The notes: a model not told the origin generated them from the letters alone. A stretch of DNA of 36,900 nucleotides from JAWKWA01 sp041397765 (GCA_041397765.1 JAWKWA010000029.1:1-36900); one strand, 5' to 3'; shown: positions 25,699 to 34,461, numbered from the stretch's first letter. Translations and numbers: made by a program.

Positions 25699-25868
25699 CT
25701 CGTCCTCCCCTCTCGCCTTCACCGATCGCTCCGGAACGCCCAAGGCCGTCCCGCCTGACCGGAGCGATCCTATCAGATGCAGGTGAGGAGGTGCCGGCCA
25801 AATCCGCGCGTGGTGAAATCGTCCCGGAATGCTGCCGTGCCCGCACCGGTCGCAAGGAGCTCCGAGCG

Positions 25869-26219
25869 CTATTTCTCCACCTGGATGCTCTGAAGATAGG
25901 CGAGGATCTGGTCGATCTGGTCCGGCTCGAAGACGATCTCGGGCATGTCCTCGTGTGCGGTGACGAGGCCTTCGGCGAGCCCCTCGCCGAGTGTGTCGAT
26001 CGCATAGCGCTGGCCGAGCGTACGGAAGGCCGGCGCCTTGGCGAGCGGGCTCTCGCCTTCCTTGTCGATGGCATGGCAGCGCGCGCAGTTCTTGCTGAGG
26101 ATGGCGCGCCCGGCCGCCAGCACATCGGCCGGGGCATCGAGCGCCATGGCCGGCGAGACCGCGAGCGGACTGGCGGCGAGCATGGCGATGAGCACGAAGG
26201 CAGGCTTCACAGGTCGCAT
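25869..26219 (-). CDS. Small periplasmic cytochrome c
   Basis: The 116-residue product is a monohaem class I cytochrome c. A signal peptide (FVLIAMLAASPLAVSPAMA) is cleaved near residue 27. The haem site is CARCH (45-49), the likely axial Met is M92 in AHEDMPEIVF, and the C-terminal helix is DQIDQILAYLQSIQ. It probably carries electrons in the periplasm; the partner is unknown, and no oxidase gene is near. The ATG at 26219 is preceded by GGAGG. The stop codon is TAG, showing that amber is an ordinary terminator in this genome. Confidence 0.88.
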   Translation of the reverse strand: MRPVKPAFVLIAMLAASPLAVSPAMALDAPADVLAAGRAILSKNCARCHAIDKEGESPLAKAPAFRTLGQRYAIDTLGEGLAEGLVTAHEDMPEIVFEPDQIDQILAYLQSIQVEK

Positions 26220-26403
26220 CTCAGTTGCCTCCGTTGCGGCCTGATCGGCCGGCTGGCCGGGCTGACGGCGCTTGGCTCGAGGGAAGATAGCGGCGGATTC
26301 CGCGAGGAATTTGACTGGCGGCGATCGTGTCTGCCGAGGCGGGCGGACCCTGGCGACCGCCCGGCCGGATCTGACTTCGGCCGGCTGGCCTCGGCCACGC
26401 CGC

Positions 26404-26577
26404 TCAGTAGCGGCGTTTGCGTCGCCGGCCGCCGGCGAGGATCTGGCCGATCGTGCCACCCATCGCTCGGCCGAACGACCTGATGAGGTTGATGAAGAAC
26501 GTCTCGCCGACGGTCTTGGGCTTGGCCCTCACCTGCCGGCGGCGCTTCGGACGAAAGATCTGGTCGAGCAGTCCCAT
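26404..26577 (-). CDS. 57-residue protein resembling the HerA-like C-terminal tail
   Basis: A short, highly basic product begins MGLLDQIFRPKRRR and ends GRRRKRRY. Its central part, TVGETFFINLIRSFGRAMGG, aligns with the end of the upstream ATPase (TEAFTKSVVRSFGSALGR), sharing RSFG, the following A, G and I positions and an Arg-rich end. It therefore looks like a free-standing copy of that tail, perhaps from partial duplication. The ATG at 26577 has CGGAG seven bases upstream, a good ribosome site, and the gene lies 120 bases after the ATPase stop on the same strand. The length and basic ends suggest a nucleic-acid- or partner-binding peptide; the function is unknown. Confidence 0.6.
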   Translation of the reverse strand: MGLLDQIFRPKRRRQVRAKPKTVGETFFINLIRSFGRAMGGTIGQILAGGRRRKRRY

Positions 26578-26697
26578 GGTGGGCTCCGATCTGAAGGGCC
26601 AGACACCGGCAAGGCCGATGCCGGACGGGAACGCTCATGCAACCCGAATGTCGCCTTGGCGGCTGGACGCCCGCCACTCTCGGCGTCGCTCGCGCTC

Positions 26698-28288
26698 TCA
26701 GCGCCGGCCGAAGATCGCGTCCTTGATGGCCCGGCCGAGCGCGGAGCCGAACGAGCGCACCACCGATTTGGTGAAGGCCTCGGTCGCGGTCTGGCGGTTG
26801 GAGGTGCGTGGCCGGGGCGCGCTCCGCTCGCGGCTCGACGAGCGGCTGCGCGCGCGCGGCTCGGGATCATCGTCGCGCGCATCCTCGCGGCCCTGCATCG
26901 GCGGCACGCGGAACTCGCCGTGCTGCTCGAGCTCGGTATCGCGCCGGCCGGTCGTCGTGCCGCCGTGCTCGCCGCGCCGCTCCTCGGTCTCCTTCACCCG
27001 CCGCGACAGCATCTCATAGGCCGACTCCCTGTCGATCGCCTTGTCGTACTGGCCGATGAGCGGGCTCTGCTGCACGATCGCCCGCCGTTCCTCCGGCGTC
27101 ACCGGCCCGAGCCGCGACGAGGGCGGCCGCACGAGCGTCCGCTGCACGATCGAGGGCGCACCTTTGCCCTCCAGCACCGAGACCAGCGCCTCGCCGACGC
27201 CCAGCTCCATGATCGCCCGCTCGGTGTCGATCTCCGGATTGGGCCGAAAGGTGGTGGCCGCGGCCTTCACCGCCTTCTGCTCGCGCGGCGTGAAGGCGCG
27301 CAACGCGTGCTGGATGCGGTTGCCGAGCTGGCTCGACACGCTGTCGGGCACATCGAGCGGGTTCTGCGTGATGTAGTAGACGCCGACGCCCTTGGAGCGG
27401 ATGAGGCGGGTCACCTGCTCGATCTTCTCCAGAAGCGGCTTGGGCGCCTGATCGAACAGCAGATGCGCCTCGTCGAAGAAGAAGACCAGCCGCGGCTTCT
27501 CCGGATCGCCGACCTCGGGCAGTTCCTCGAACAGCTCCGACAGCATCCAGAACAGGAAGGTCGCATAGAGACGCGGGCTCTGCATCAGCCTGTCGGCCGC
27601 AAGTACGCTGATGTAGCCACGGCCGTCGCGCGTCGTGCGCATGAAGTCGCGGATGTCGAGGGCCGGCTCGCCAAAGAAGTTGAGCGCGCCCTGCTCCTCG
27701 AGGACCAGCAGCCGGCGCTGGATGGTGCCGACCGAGGCCTTGGAGACATTGCCGTATCGGGACGTGAGTTCCGCCGCCCGTTCGGCGATATTGGCGACGA
27801 GCGCACGCAGATCCTTGAGGTCGAGGATCGGCATGTTTTCCTCGGCCGCAACGCGGAAGGCGATGTTGAGGATGCCCTCCTGGACCTCGTTGAGCTCCAT
27901 GAGCTGGGCGAGCAGCAGGGGACCCATCTCTGCGACGGTGGCGCGGATCGGATGGCCCTGCTCGCCGAAAATGTCCCAGAAAACCGTCGGGAAGGCCTCG
28001 TAGGCATAGGGATCGAGGCCGATCTTCTTGGCGCGGGCCTCCAGGAAGTCCTTCGACGTGCCGGCCATGGCGATCCCCGACAGGTCGCCCTTCACGTCGG
28101 CGCAGAACACCGGGACGCCCTGGTTGGAGAAGCCCTCGGCGAGGATCTGCAGCGACACGGTCTTGCCGGTGCCGGTCGCGCCCGTGATGAGGCCGTGCCG
28201 GTTGGCGAGCTTGAGGTTGAGCACCTTCCCGCCGCGAGCTGTCCTTCAGGAAGCTCGTGCCGATATAGACGCCGTTCGGTTCGCTCAT
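26698..28288 (-). pseudogene. DUF853/HerA-like ATPase, frameshift near the N-terminus
   Basis: This is a HerA-superfamily P-loop ATPase of the DUF853 (YjgR-like) type. The true start is the ATG at 28288 (GAGGAG upstream): MSEPNGVYIGTSFLKDSS. The frame then shifts, and the rest reads VLNLKLANRHG, Walker A GATGTGKT, CADVKGDLSG and Walker B LVFFFDEAHLLFDQ, then the tail VVRSFGSALGRAIKDAIFGRR. Restoring phase needs two bases in the CG-rich stretch at 28229-28240 (SSRGGKVLNL expected). Without that, translation would need an internal GTG at 28224 and lack about 20 residues. The protein probably translocates or remodels nucleic acid or a protein substrate; its role in bacteria is not established. 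Confidence 0.82.
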
Positions 28289-28536
28289 CGGTCTCTCCTC
28301 ATCGGCTGCGGGTGCTGACGCGCGGGGCGTGCCGCCCGGCCGGAATCGCTTGAAAACATAAGGATCGGGGGTGTCATTTGCAAACGCGGTTGCCAAGCTC
28401 CGCACACGCTTCCACTATCGGGTTCCTTGAAATGGGCTGAGCCGGTCGATGGCAACGGCCGCGGCGGCCCGGGAGCCGCGCTCGGAGGCGAAGCCCTTGG
28501 CCTTTCGGCCCGGTGCGCTGGGGAGCTTGACCTGAG

Positions 28537-28944
28537 ATGGGCTACAAGATCGAGGCGGTCGAGGGCATCGGCCGGGTCCATGGCGACACGCTGCGCCGCC
28601 ACGGCATCACCCGCACGGACCGCCTGCTCGAGCGCGCATCGACCCGCAAGGGCCGCAAGGAGCTCGCCGATCAGACGGGCATCGACGAGGGCCTGATTCT
28701 CAAATGGGCCAATTGCTGCGACCTCATGCGGGTCCGCGGCATCGCCGAGGAATATTCCGAGCTCCTCGAGGTGGCGGGCGTCGACACCGTGAAGGAGCTG
28801 CGCAACCGCCGGGCGGACAATCTCCTGAAGGCGATGACCGACGCCAACGAGAAGCGCCGGCTGGTCCGCCAGCTTCCGGGCCAGAAGCAGGTCGAGCGCT
28901 GGATCGAGCACGCCAAGACGCTGCCGCCGCTCATGCAGTATTGA
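28537..28944 (+). CDS. DUF4332 protein (helix-hairpin-helix)
   Basis: The 135-residue product fits DUF4332, a helix-hairpin-helix-like domain. It opens with YKIEAVEGIGRVHGDTLRRHGITRTDRLLERAS, the typical nucleic-acid-binding hairpin pattern, then KGRKELADQTGIDEGLILKWANCCDLMRVRGIAEEYSELLEVAGVDTVKELRNR and ends near WIEHAKTLPPLMQY. No enzyme motif is seen. It likely binds DNA or a partner; the role is unknown. It is divergent from the HerA-like ATPase, sharing about 250 bases of upstream region, and both families are nucleic-acid associated, though a link is only inference. Confidence 0.83.
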   Translation: MGYKIEAVEGIGRVHGDTLRRHGITRTDRLLERASTRKGRKELADQTGIDEGLILKWANCCDLMRVRGIAEEYSELLEVAGVDTVKELRNRRADNLLKAMTDANEKRRLVRQLPGQKQVERWIEHAKTLPPLMQY

Positions 28945-29150
28945 TCCGGCCGCTCTGCGGCGTCACCGCCCGGGGCTCCCGCCGGCGACGTGGCACTCAC
29001 TGCCCGTAGCCCTATTCCAACGGCTCATTTATGCATGAGCCGCCGGCACATATGATCGCGCGACGGGGCGGCCGAGGGGACGGCATCCGTGTCGCGCCGT
29101 TCGCGTCGGCGCGGGCCGTTATGTCATGGAAAGAGCGAGAGCATCGAGCG

Positions 29151-30368
29151 ATGATGGATCCGATCCTGGCCGGCGACTTTCCGGCATCGAGCCGCGAGGA
29201 CTGGCTCGCCGCCGTCGCCAAGGCTCTGAAGGGCGCCGATTTCGAGCGCACCCTCGTCTCCTCGACCATCGACGGCATCCGCATAGATCCGCTCTATGCC
29301 GAGGCGAGTGCGCCGACCCGCCGCGCCTCCGCCATGCCCGGCGAGGCGCCCTTCGCGCGAGGCTTCCGCCTGCCTGCCGCCGGCGGCTTCGAGATCGTCT
29401 CGCCCGGCGGTCTCGCCGATCCGGCCGCCCTCAACCGTGCCTATCTGGCGGATCTGGAGGGCGGTGCCTCGGTGCTCGCGCTCGATCTCGCCGCGCCCGG
29501 CCTCTGCGGCCTGCCGCTCCGCTACGAGGCGATCGCCGCCGCGCTGAAGGGTGTCCATCTCGACATGGTCGGCATTTCCGTCTCGGCGGGCGACCAGTAT
29601 CTGGGGGCGCTTCAGTCGCTGAACACCTTGTGGGATGAGCAGGATACTTCCGCCGCCGCGCGTCGGGCCGATCTCAACGCCGATCCGCTCGGCACGCTCG
29701 CCGCCACCGGCGCTCTCGAAGCCGATCTGTGGGAAGCGCTCGACGTGCTCGGCCATTTCGCCGCGCAGAATGTCGGCGGCCCCCCAGGGCTCACGCTGCT
29801 GCTCGCCGACGGCCGGCCCTATCACGAGGCGGGAGCGAGCGAGGTGGAGGAGGTGGCAGCGCTCGCCGCGACCGCGGTCGAGTATCTGAAGGCGCTCGAT
29901 CTCGAAGGGGTCACACCCGACCGGGCGCTCCGCCGCTTCTCCTTCGCCCTCGCGGCCGATCAGGATCTCTTCCTGACGATTGCCAAGCTGCGGGCGGCAC
30001 GCGGTGTCCTGGCACGGATCGCCGAGGCATCCGGGGCCGGACTGGCCCCCCATGCCATGCGTCTCGCCGTCACCACCTCGGCCCGCATGACGACGCGGCG
30101 CGACCCCAACGTGAACATGCTGCGGGCGACATTGGCCGCCGCGGGGGCGGTGCTTGGCGGCGCCGACCAGGTGGCGGTCCGCCCGCATACCGCCGCACTC
30201 GGCACGCCCGACGGTTTCGCCCGGCGCATCGCCCGCAACACGCTCGTCATCTTGAAGGAGGAATCCTCGCTCGGCCGCGTCGCCGATCCGGGCGGCGGCT
30301 CCCATGCCATCGAGCACCTGACCGGCGAGATCGCCGGCCGGGCCTGGACGCTGTTCCAGGAGATCTAG
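29151..30368 (+). CDS. mutA: Methylmalonyl-CoA mutase small subunit, N-terminal (TIM-barrel) part
   Basis: This 405-residue frame is the TIM-barrel half of the non-catalytic small subunit of methylmalonyl-CoA mutase, which pairs with the catalytic large subunit. It starts ILAGDFPASSREDWLAAVAKALKGADFERTL and carries the mutase blocks LRAARGVLARIAEASG, DPNVNMLRATLAAAGAVLGGADQVAVRPHTAALG and RRIARNTLVILKEESSLG. It ends at TAG (30366-30368) after WTLFQEI. The next codons, in phase, continue the family text (GRGGMAEALKTGWL). The amber thus replaces what is Glu in P. shermanii MutA (EVEAAGG), a single GAG to TAG change. I chose the ATG at 29151, although the frame is open from 29031. The combined length of 630 residues equals that of a normal MutA. 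Confidence 0.86.
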   Translation: MMDPILAGDFPASSREDWLAAVAKALKGADFERTLVSSTIDGIRIDPLYAEASAPTRRASAMPGEAPFARGFRLPAAGGFEIVSPGGLADPAALNRAYLADLEGGASVLALDLAAPGLCGLPLRYEAIAAALKGVHLDMVGISVSAGDQYLGALQSLNTLWDEQDTSAAARRADLNADPLGTLAATGALEADLWEALDVLGHFAAQNVGGPPGLTLLLADGRPYHEAGASEVEEVAALAATAVEYLKALDLEGVTPDRALRRFSFALAADQDLFLTIAKLRAARGVLARIAEASGAGLAPHAMRLAVTTSARMTTRRDPNVNMLRATLAAAGAVLGGADQVAVRPHTAALGTPDGFARRIARNTLVILKEESSLGRVADPGGGSHAIEHLTGEIAGRAWTLFQEI

Positions 30369-30380
30369 GGGCGGGGCGGC

Positions 30381-31043
30381 ATGGCCGAAGCCCTGAAGAC
30401 CGGCTGGCTCACCGAGCGCATCGGCGCGACCGCAGCAAGGCGGGCCGCCATGATCGCAAGCGGCCGTCTCGAGCTGACCGGCGTCTCGGCCTTCCCCGAT
30501 CTCGGCGAGACCCGGCCGCAGATCGCCCCGGCACCGGCGCCCGCGCCGATCGAGCGGGCGGGCTTTCGCATCACGCCGCTCGTTCCCCTACGTCTCGCCA
30601 CACCCTTCGAGCGGCTGCGCGACCGGGCCGATGCGATCGCGGCCGCGAGAGGGGTCCGGCCGGCGGTCTTTCTCGCTGGCTTCGGCGCGCAGAAGGAGCA
30701 TGCCGCCCGCCGCGACTTCACCCGCGCGCTGCTGGCCTCCGGTGGCATCGAGGCGATGGCGAGCGCACCGCTCGCGGACGCCGCGGCGGTGGCCGCGGCC
30801 TTCCGCGGCAGCGGCGCGGTGATGGCCGTGCTGTGCTCATCCGATCCGCTCTATCGCGACCTGGCGGCCGATGCCGCGCGGGCGCTGAAATCGGCGGGTG
30901 CCCGCGCCGTGCTGCTCGCCGGCCGGGGCGGCGATCTGGCCGAGGAGCTGAAGGCGGCGGGCGTCGACCGTTTCCTCTATCTCGGCGCCGACCGCATCGA
31001 GCTGCTCTCGGCCGTCCTCGACACGCTGGAGGCAAGATCATGA
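30381..31043 (+). CDS. Methylmalonyl-CoA mutase small subunit, C-terminal part
   Basis: The 220-residue product continues MutA in the same phase, 12 bases after its TAG. It opens MAEALKTGWLTERIGATAARRAAMIASGRLELTGVSAFPDL, the linker normally found inside MutA, and then the B12-domain-like fold (PAVFLAGFGAQKEHAARRDFTRALLASGG, VLCSSDPLY, DLAEELKAAGVDRFLYLGADRIELL). The DxHxxG cobalamin-ligand motif is absent, as expected for the non-catalytic subunit. The ATG at 30381 follows GGGGCGGGGC, which could act as a weak ribosome site, so re-initiation is possible. The stop overlaps the next gene's ATG (ATGA). Confidence 0.8.
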   Translation: MAEALKTGWLTERIGATAARRAAMIASGRLELTGVSAFPDLGETRPQIAPAPAPAPIERAGFRITPLVPLRLATPFERLRDRADAIAAARGVRPAVFLAGFGAQKEHAARRDFTRALLASGGIEAMASAPLADAAAVAAAFRGSGAVMAVLCSSDPLYRDLAADAARALKSAGARAVLLAGRGGDLAEELKAAGVDRFLYLGADRIELLSAVLDTLEARS

Positions 31044-31555
31044 GCGCGGCTCCAGGCAATGACGGACGCAAGGTCGTGCTCGCCGGCGGCTGCCAGTGTG
31101 GGCGCCTCCGCTATGCGCTCTATTCGGTCCCGGCCGGTGTGCACATCTGCCACTGCCGCATGTGTCAGAAGGCCGTCGGCGGTCCCTTTGCCGCGCTCGC
31201 ACCCGTGCCGGCCGCCGATTTCGCCTGGACGCGTGGCACGCCTGGGACATTTGACAGCTCGAGCATTGCCGCCCGCGATTTCTGCCGCGATTGCGGTACA
31301 CCCCTCACCTATCGCGGTCTCTCGGGGCGCGTGAACGTCTCGGCCGGCAGCCTCGATGATCCCTCCGCCGTGAGGCCCGACTTCAATCTCGGCGTCGAGA
31401 GCCGCCTCGCCTGGCTCGCCGATCTCGCCCATATTCCCGATCGCACCACCGATCAGGACTTCCCGCCCGACGTGCTCGCCGCCATCGTCAGCCATCAGCA
31501 CCCTGACGAGGAGACCGGAGAGAACTGGAAGCCTGCAGGGACGCAGGCTCGATGA
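31040..31555 (+). CDS. GFA-fold (glutathione-dependent formaldehyde-activating-like) protein
   Basis: The 171-residue product is a GFA/CENP-V domain protein with the zinc-ligand pattern GGCQCGRLRY, HICHCRMCQKAVGG and DFCRDCGTPLTY. Members were named after an enzyme joining glutathione and formaldehyde, but most are of unknown substrate, so I do not assign a reaction. The ATG at 31040 overlaps the stop of the mutA C-terminal part (ATGA), giving tight coupling with the mutase genes. The extra C-terminal stretch (PDEETGENWKPAGTQAR) is unconserved. Confidence 0.84.
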   Translation: MSAAPGNDGRKVVLAGGCQCGRLRYALYSVPAGVHICHCRMCQKAVGGPFAALAPVPAADFAWTRGTPGTFDSSSIAARDFCRDCGTPLTYRGLSGRVNVSAGSLDDPSAVRPDFNLGVESRLAWLADLAHIPDRTTDQDFPPDVLAAIVSHQHPDEETGENWKPAGTQAR

Positions 31556-31598
31556 CGGAGTGTGATAGTCTGAGGTGGACAGAAAGGAATGCGAGGCC

Positions 31599-32192
31599 AT
31601 GAGCACGCAACCCGCGCCGGCAATGCGGATGACGGCGGACGAGTTCATCGACTGGGACGGCGGCGGCCATCAAGGCAAGCTGGAGCTGGTGCATGGCGAG
31701 GTGCGGGCCATGTCGCCGGCGAGCGGCACGCATGCCCTCATCCAGGCGACCGTGGCCCATCTCATCCGCACCCATCTGCAAGCAAGACGCCTTCCTTGCC
31801 GCGTCGGCACCGAGGCGCCGGTCAGGCCGCGCATCCTGACGAAGAGCAATGTGCGTGCGCCCGACATCGCCGTCACTTGCCTCCCGCCCACTGCCAACGA
31901 GCGGTTCTTCCCCGATCCGGTGCTGATCATCGAAGTGCTCTCGCCGAGCAACCAGCGCGAGACCTATGAGAGCATCAGTGCCTGCGCGACGATCCCGACG
32001 CTGGCGGAGGTCGCCGTCATCGACAGCGAGCGCGTTGCCGCCAAGGTGTTCCGCAAGTCCGAGACCGATGGCTGGCCGCTCGATGGCGAGGTGATCGGGC
32101 CGGGCGACGTGCTGCGGCTCGACAGCATCGGCTTTGCAGTGCCCCTCGCTGAGCTCTATGCCGACACGCATCTGCGACAAGAGGGCGCCTGA
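31599..32192 (+). CDS. Uma2-family PD-(D/E)XK nuclease-like protein
   Basis: The 197-residue protein matches Uma2/DUF820, a restriction-endonuclease-like fold common in bacteria and scattered in genomes. It starts MRMTADEFIDWDGGGHQGKLELVHGEVRAMSPASGTHALIQ and has the core motifs APDIAVTC and PVLIIEVLSPSN, with Asp and Glu of the nuclease site. After these, the usual Lys region reads QRETYESISACATIPTLAEVAVID, a variant seen in rhizobia. The ATG at 31599 has AGGA nine bases upstream; a GTG at 31575 is possible. It is placed between mutA and mutB and may be an inserted, unrelated gene. Biological function is not established. Confidence 0.84.
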   Translation: MSTQPAPAMRMTADEFIDWDGGGHQGKLELVHGEVRAMSPASGTHALIQATVAHLIRTHLQARRLPCRVGTEAPVRPRILTKSNVRAPDIAVTCLPPTANERFFPDPVLIIEVLSPSNQRETYESISACATIPTLAEVAVIDSERVAAKVFRKSETDGWPLDGEVIGPGDVLRLDSIGFAVPLAELYADTHLRQEGA

Positions 32193-32292
32193 AGGACAGG
32201 AATTGCGGTGCCGGCACCGGATGGCCCGGTTGCTGCCGGCATCCGACCACGATTGATAACGAGCGGACCCCTCCTCCGCTGGAGACAAGCCG

Positions 32293-34461
32293 ATGACGCT
32301 GCCGGATTTCACAGCCGTTCCCTTCACCACACAGGCAGCGGTCGGCGGCTCGCGCCCGGCCCATGGCGGCGAGCCTTGGATGACGCCGGAAGGCATCGCG
32401 CTGAAGCCGGCCTATGGCGCCGCCGATCTCGAGGGCCTCGATTTCCTCGATACCTGGCCGGGCATCGCGCCTTTCCTGCGCGGTCCCTACCCGACCATGT
32501 ATGTCAACAAGCCCTGGACGGTCCGCCAATATGCGGGCTTCTCGACGGCCGAGGCCTCGAACGCCTTCTACCGGCGCAATCTCGCCGCCGGCCAGCAGGG
32601 CGTCTCGGTCGCCTTCGATCTGGCGACCCATCGCGGCTATGATTCCGATCACCCGCGGGTCCGCGGCGATGTCGGCATGGCCGGCGTCGCCATCGACTCG
32701 ATCCTCGACATGCGCACGCTTTTCGAGGGTATTCCCCTCGACCGCATCTCCGTGTCGATGACCATGAACGGTGCCGTGCTGCCGATCATGGCGCTCTTCA
32801 TCGTCGCCGGCGAGGAGCAGGGCGTCCCGACGAGCAAGCTGTCGGGTACGATCCAGAACGACATCCTCAAGGAGTTCATGGTCCGCAACACCTACATCTA
32901 TCCGCCCGGACCATCGATGCGGATCATCTCCGACATCTTCGCCTACACATCGGCGCACATGCCGAAGTTCAACTCCATCTCGATCTCGGGCTATCACATG
33001 CAGGAGGCCGGTGCGACCGCCGACCTCGAGCTCGCCTACACGCTCGCCGACGGCATCGAATATGTACGCGCCGGCATCGCTGCCGGCCTTCCCGTCGACA
33101 GCTTCGCCCCCCGCCTCTCCTTCTTCTGGGCGATCGGCATGAATTTCTTCATGGAGATCGCCAAGCTGCGCGCCGCCCGCCTGCTCTGGGCGAGACTGAT
33201 GCGAGAGTTCGAGCCCAAGGACGAGCGCTCGCTCTCGCTGCGGACGCATTCTCAGACCTCAGGCTGGAGCCTCACCGCCCAGGACGTCTTCAACAACGTC
33301 ACCCGCACCATGATCGAGGCGATGGCGGCGACCGAGGGGCACACCCAGTCGCTGCACACCAACGCGCTCGACGAGGCGCTGGCGCTGCCGACCGACTTCT
33401 CCGCCCGCATCGCCCGCAACACCCAGCTCCTCCTGCAGCAGGAATCGGGCACCTGCCGCATCATCGATCCCTGGGGCGGCAGCTACTATGTCGAGCGCCT
33501 GACGGCCGAGCTCGCCAGAAAGGCGCTCGGTCATATCGAGGAGGTCGAGGGCCTCGGCGGCATGGCCAAGGCGATCGAGGCCGGCATCCCCAAGATGCGC
33601 ATCGAGGAGGCGGCCGCCCGCACCCAGGCGCGCATCGACTCGGGTCGCCAGGTCATCGTCGGCGTCAATCGCTACCGGGTCGAGGACGATCAGGCGATCG
33701 AGATCCTGAAGGTCGACAACGCCTCGGTGCGCACCGCCCAGATCGAGAAGCTGGCGGCACTTCGCGCCAGCCGCGACGAGGCTGCCTGCGAGGCCGCGCT
33801 CTCCTCCTTGACGGCGGCCGCCCGATCGGGCGAGGGAAATCTGCTCGCCCTTGCCGTCGATGCCGCGCGGGCCAAGGCGACGGTCGGCGAGATCTCGAAT
33901 GCGCTGGAGGCGGTCTACGGCCGCCATCGGGCCGAGACGCGCGCCATCTCGGGCGTCTACAGAGCGGAGATCGGCATGGGCGACAGGACGGTGAAAGCCG
34001 CACAAACGATGATCGAGGCCTTCGCCGCCAATGACGGCCGCCGGCCGCGCATCCTGATCGCCAAGGTCGGCCAGGACGGCCACGACCGCGGCCAGAAGGT
34101 GATCGCCTCGGCCTTCGCCGATCTCGGCTTCGATGTCGACATCGGCGCCCTGTTCTCGACGCCCGGCGAGGTCGCGCGTCAGGCGATCGAGAACGACGTC
34201 CATGTCGTCGGCGTCTCCTCGCTCGCCGCCGGCCATCTGACTCTGGTGCCCGAGCTGAAGGCCGAGCTTGCCGCGCTCGGCCGGCCCGATATCCTGATCG
34301 TCGTCGGCGGCGTCATCCCGCCGGAGGACTACCCAGCTCTCATCGCCGCCGGCGCCAAGGCAGTGTTCGGGCCCGGCACCAATGTCGCCGAGGCCGCCGT
34401 CGATCTCCTCGCCAAGCTGAACGCCGCCCTCGGCTACGAGCCGGCCAAGGCCGCCGAGTAG
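32293..34461 (+). CDS. mutB: Methylmalonyl-CoA mutase large (catalytic) subunit
   Basis: The 722-residue product is the catalytic subunit, which isomerises (R)-methylmalonyl-CoA to succinyl-CoA with adenosylcobalamin. The TIM-barrel half includes PYPTMYVNKPWTVRQYAGFSTAEASNAFYRRNLAAGQQGVSVAFDLATHRGYDSDHPRV, SVSMTMNGAVLPI, SQTSGWSL and IARNTQLLLQQESGTCRIIDPWGGSYYVERL. The cobalamin domain has the ligand motif GQDGHDRG with D595, H597 and G600, and ends SSLAAGHLTLVPEL to VFGPGTNV. Length and all motifs are intact. Its start is well placed after GGAGACAAG. The stop is TAG. It lies 100 bases after Uma2, so its partner subunit mutA is separated from it by two unrelated genes. Confidence 0.96.
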   Translation: MTLPDFTAVPFTTQAAVGGSRPAHGGEPWMTPEGIALKPAYGAADLEGLDFLDTWPGIAPFLRGPYPTMYVNKPWTVRQYAGFSTAEASNAFYRRNLAAGQQGVSVAFDLATHRGYDSDHPRVRGDVGMAGVAIDSILDMRTLFEGIPLDRISVSMTMNGAVLPIMALFIVAGEEQGVPTSKLSGTIQNDILKEFMVRNTYIYPPGPSMRIISDIFAYTSAHMPKFNSISISGYHMQEAGATADLELAYTLADGIEYVRAGIAAGLPVDSFAPRLSFFWAIGMNFFMEIAKLRAARLLWARLMREFEPKDERSLSLRTHSQTSGWSLTAQDVFNNVTRTMIEAMAATEGHTQSLHTNALDEALALPTDFSARIARNTQLLLQQESGTCRIIDPWGGSYYVERLTAELARKALGHIEEVEGLGGMAKAIEAGIPKMRIEEAAARTQARIDSGRQVIVGVNRYRVEDDQAIEILKVDNASVRTAQIEKLAALRASRDEAACEAALSSLTAAARSGEGNLLALAVDAARAKATVGEISNALEAVYGRHRAETRAISGVYRAEIGMGDRTVKAAQTMIEAFAANDGRRPRILIAKVGQDGHDRGQKVIASAFADLGFDVDIGALFSTPGEVARQAIENDVHVVGVSSLAAGHLTLVPELKAELAALGRPDILIVVGGVIPPEDYPALIAAGAKAVFGPGTNVAEAAVDLLAKLNAALGYEPAKAAE

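Noticed and set aside
26272..28353. A 693-residue plus-strand open frame opposite the HerA-like gene
   Set aside because: It is antisense to a gene with clear Walker motifs; its text is His/Arg/Leu/Asp-rich mirror sequence typical of GC-rich DNA and matches no family.
30366..30368. TAG recoded as a sense codon (for example pyrrolysine)
   Set aside because: mutB and the cytochrome c gene end normally at TAG, so amber is a regular stop here, and no suppressor tRNA or pyrrolysine genes are seen.
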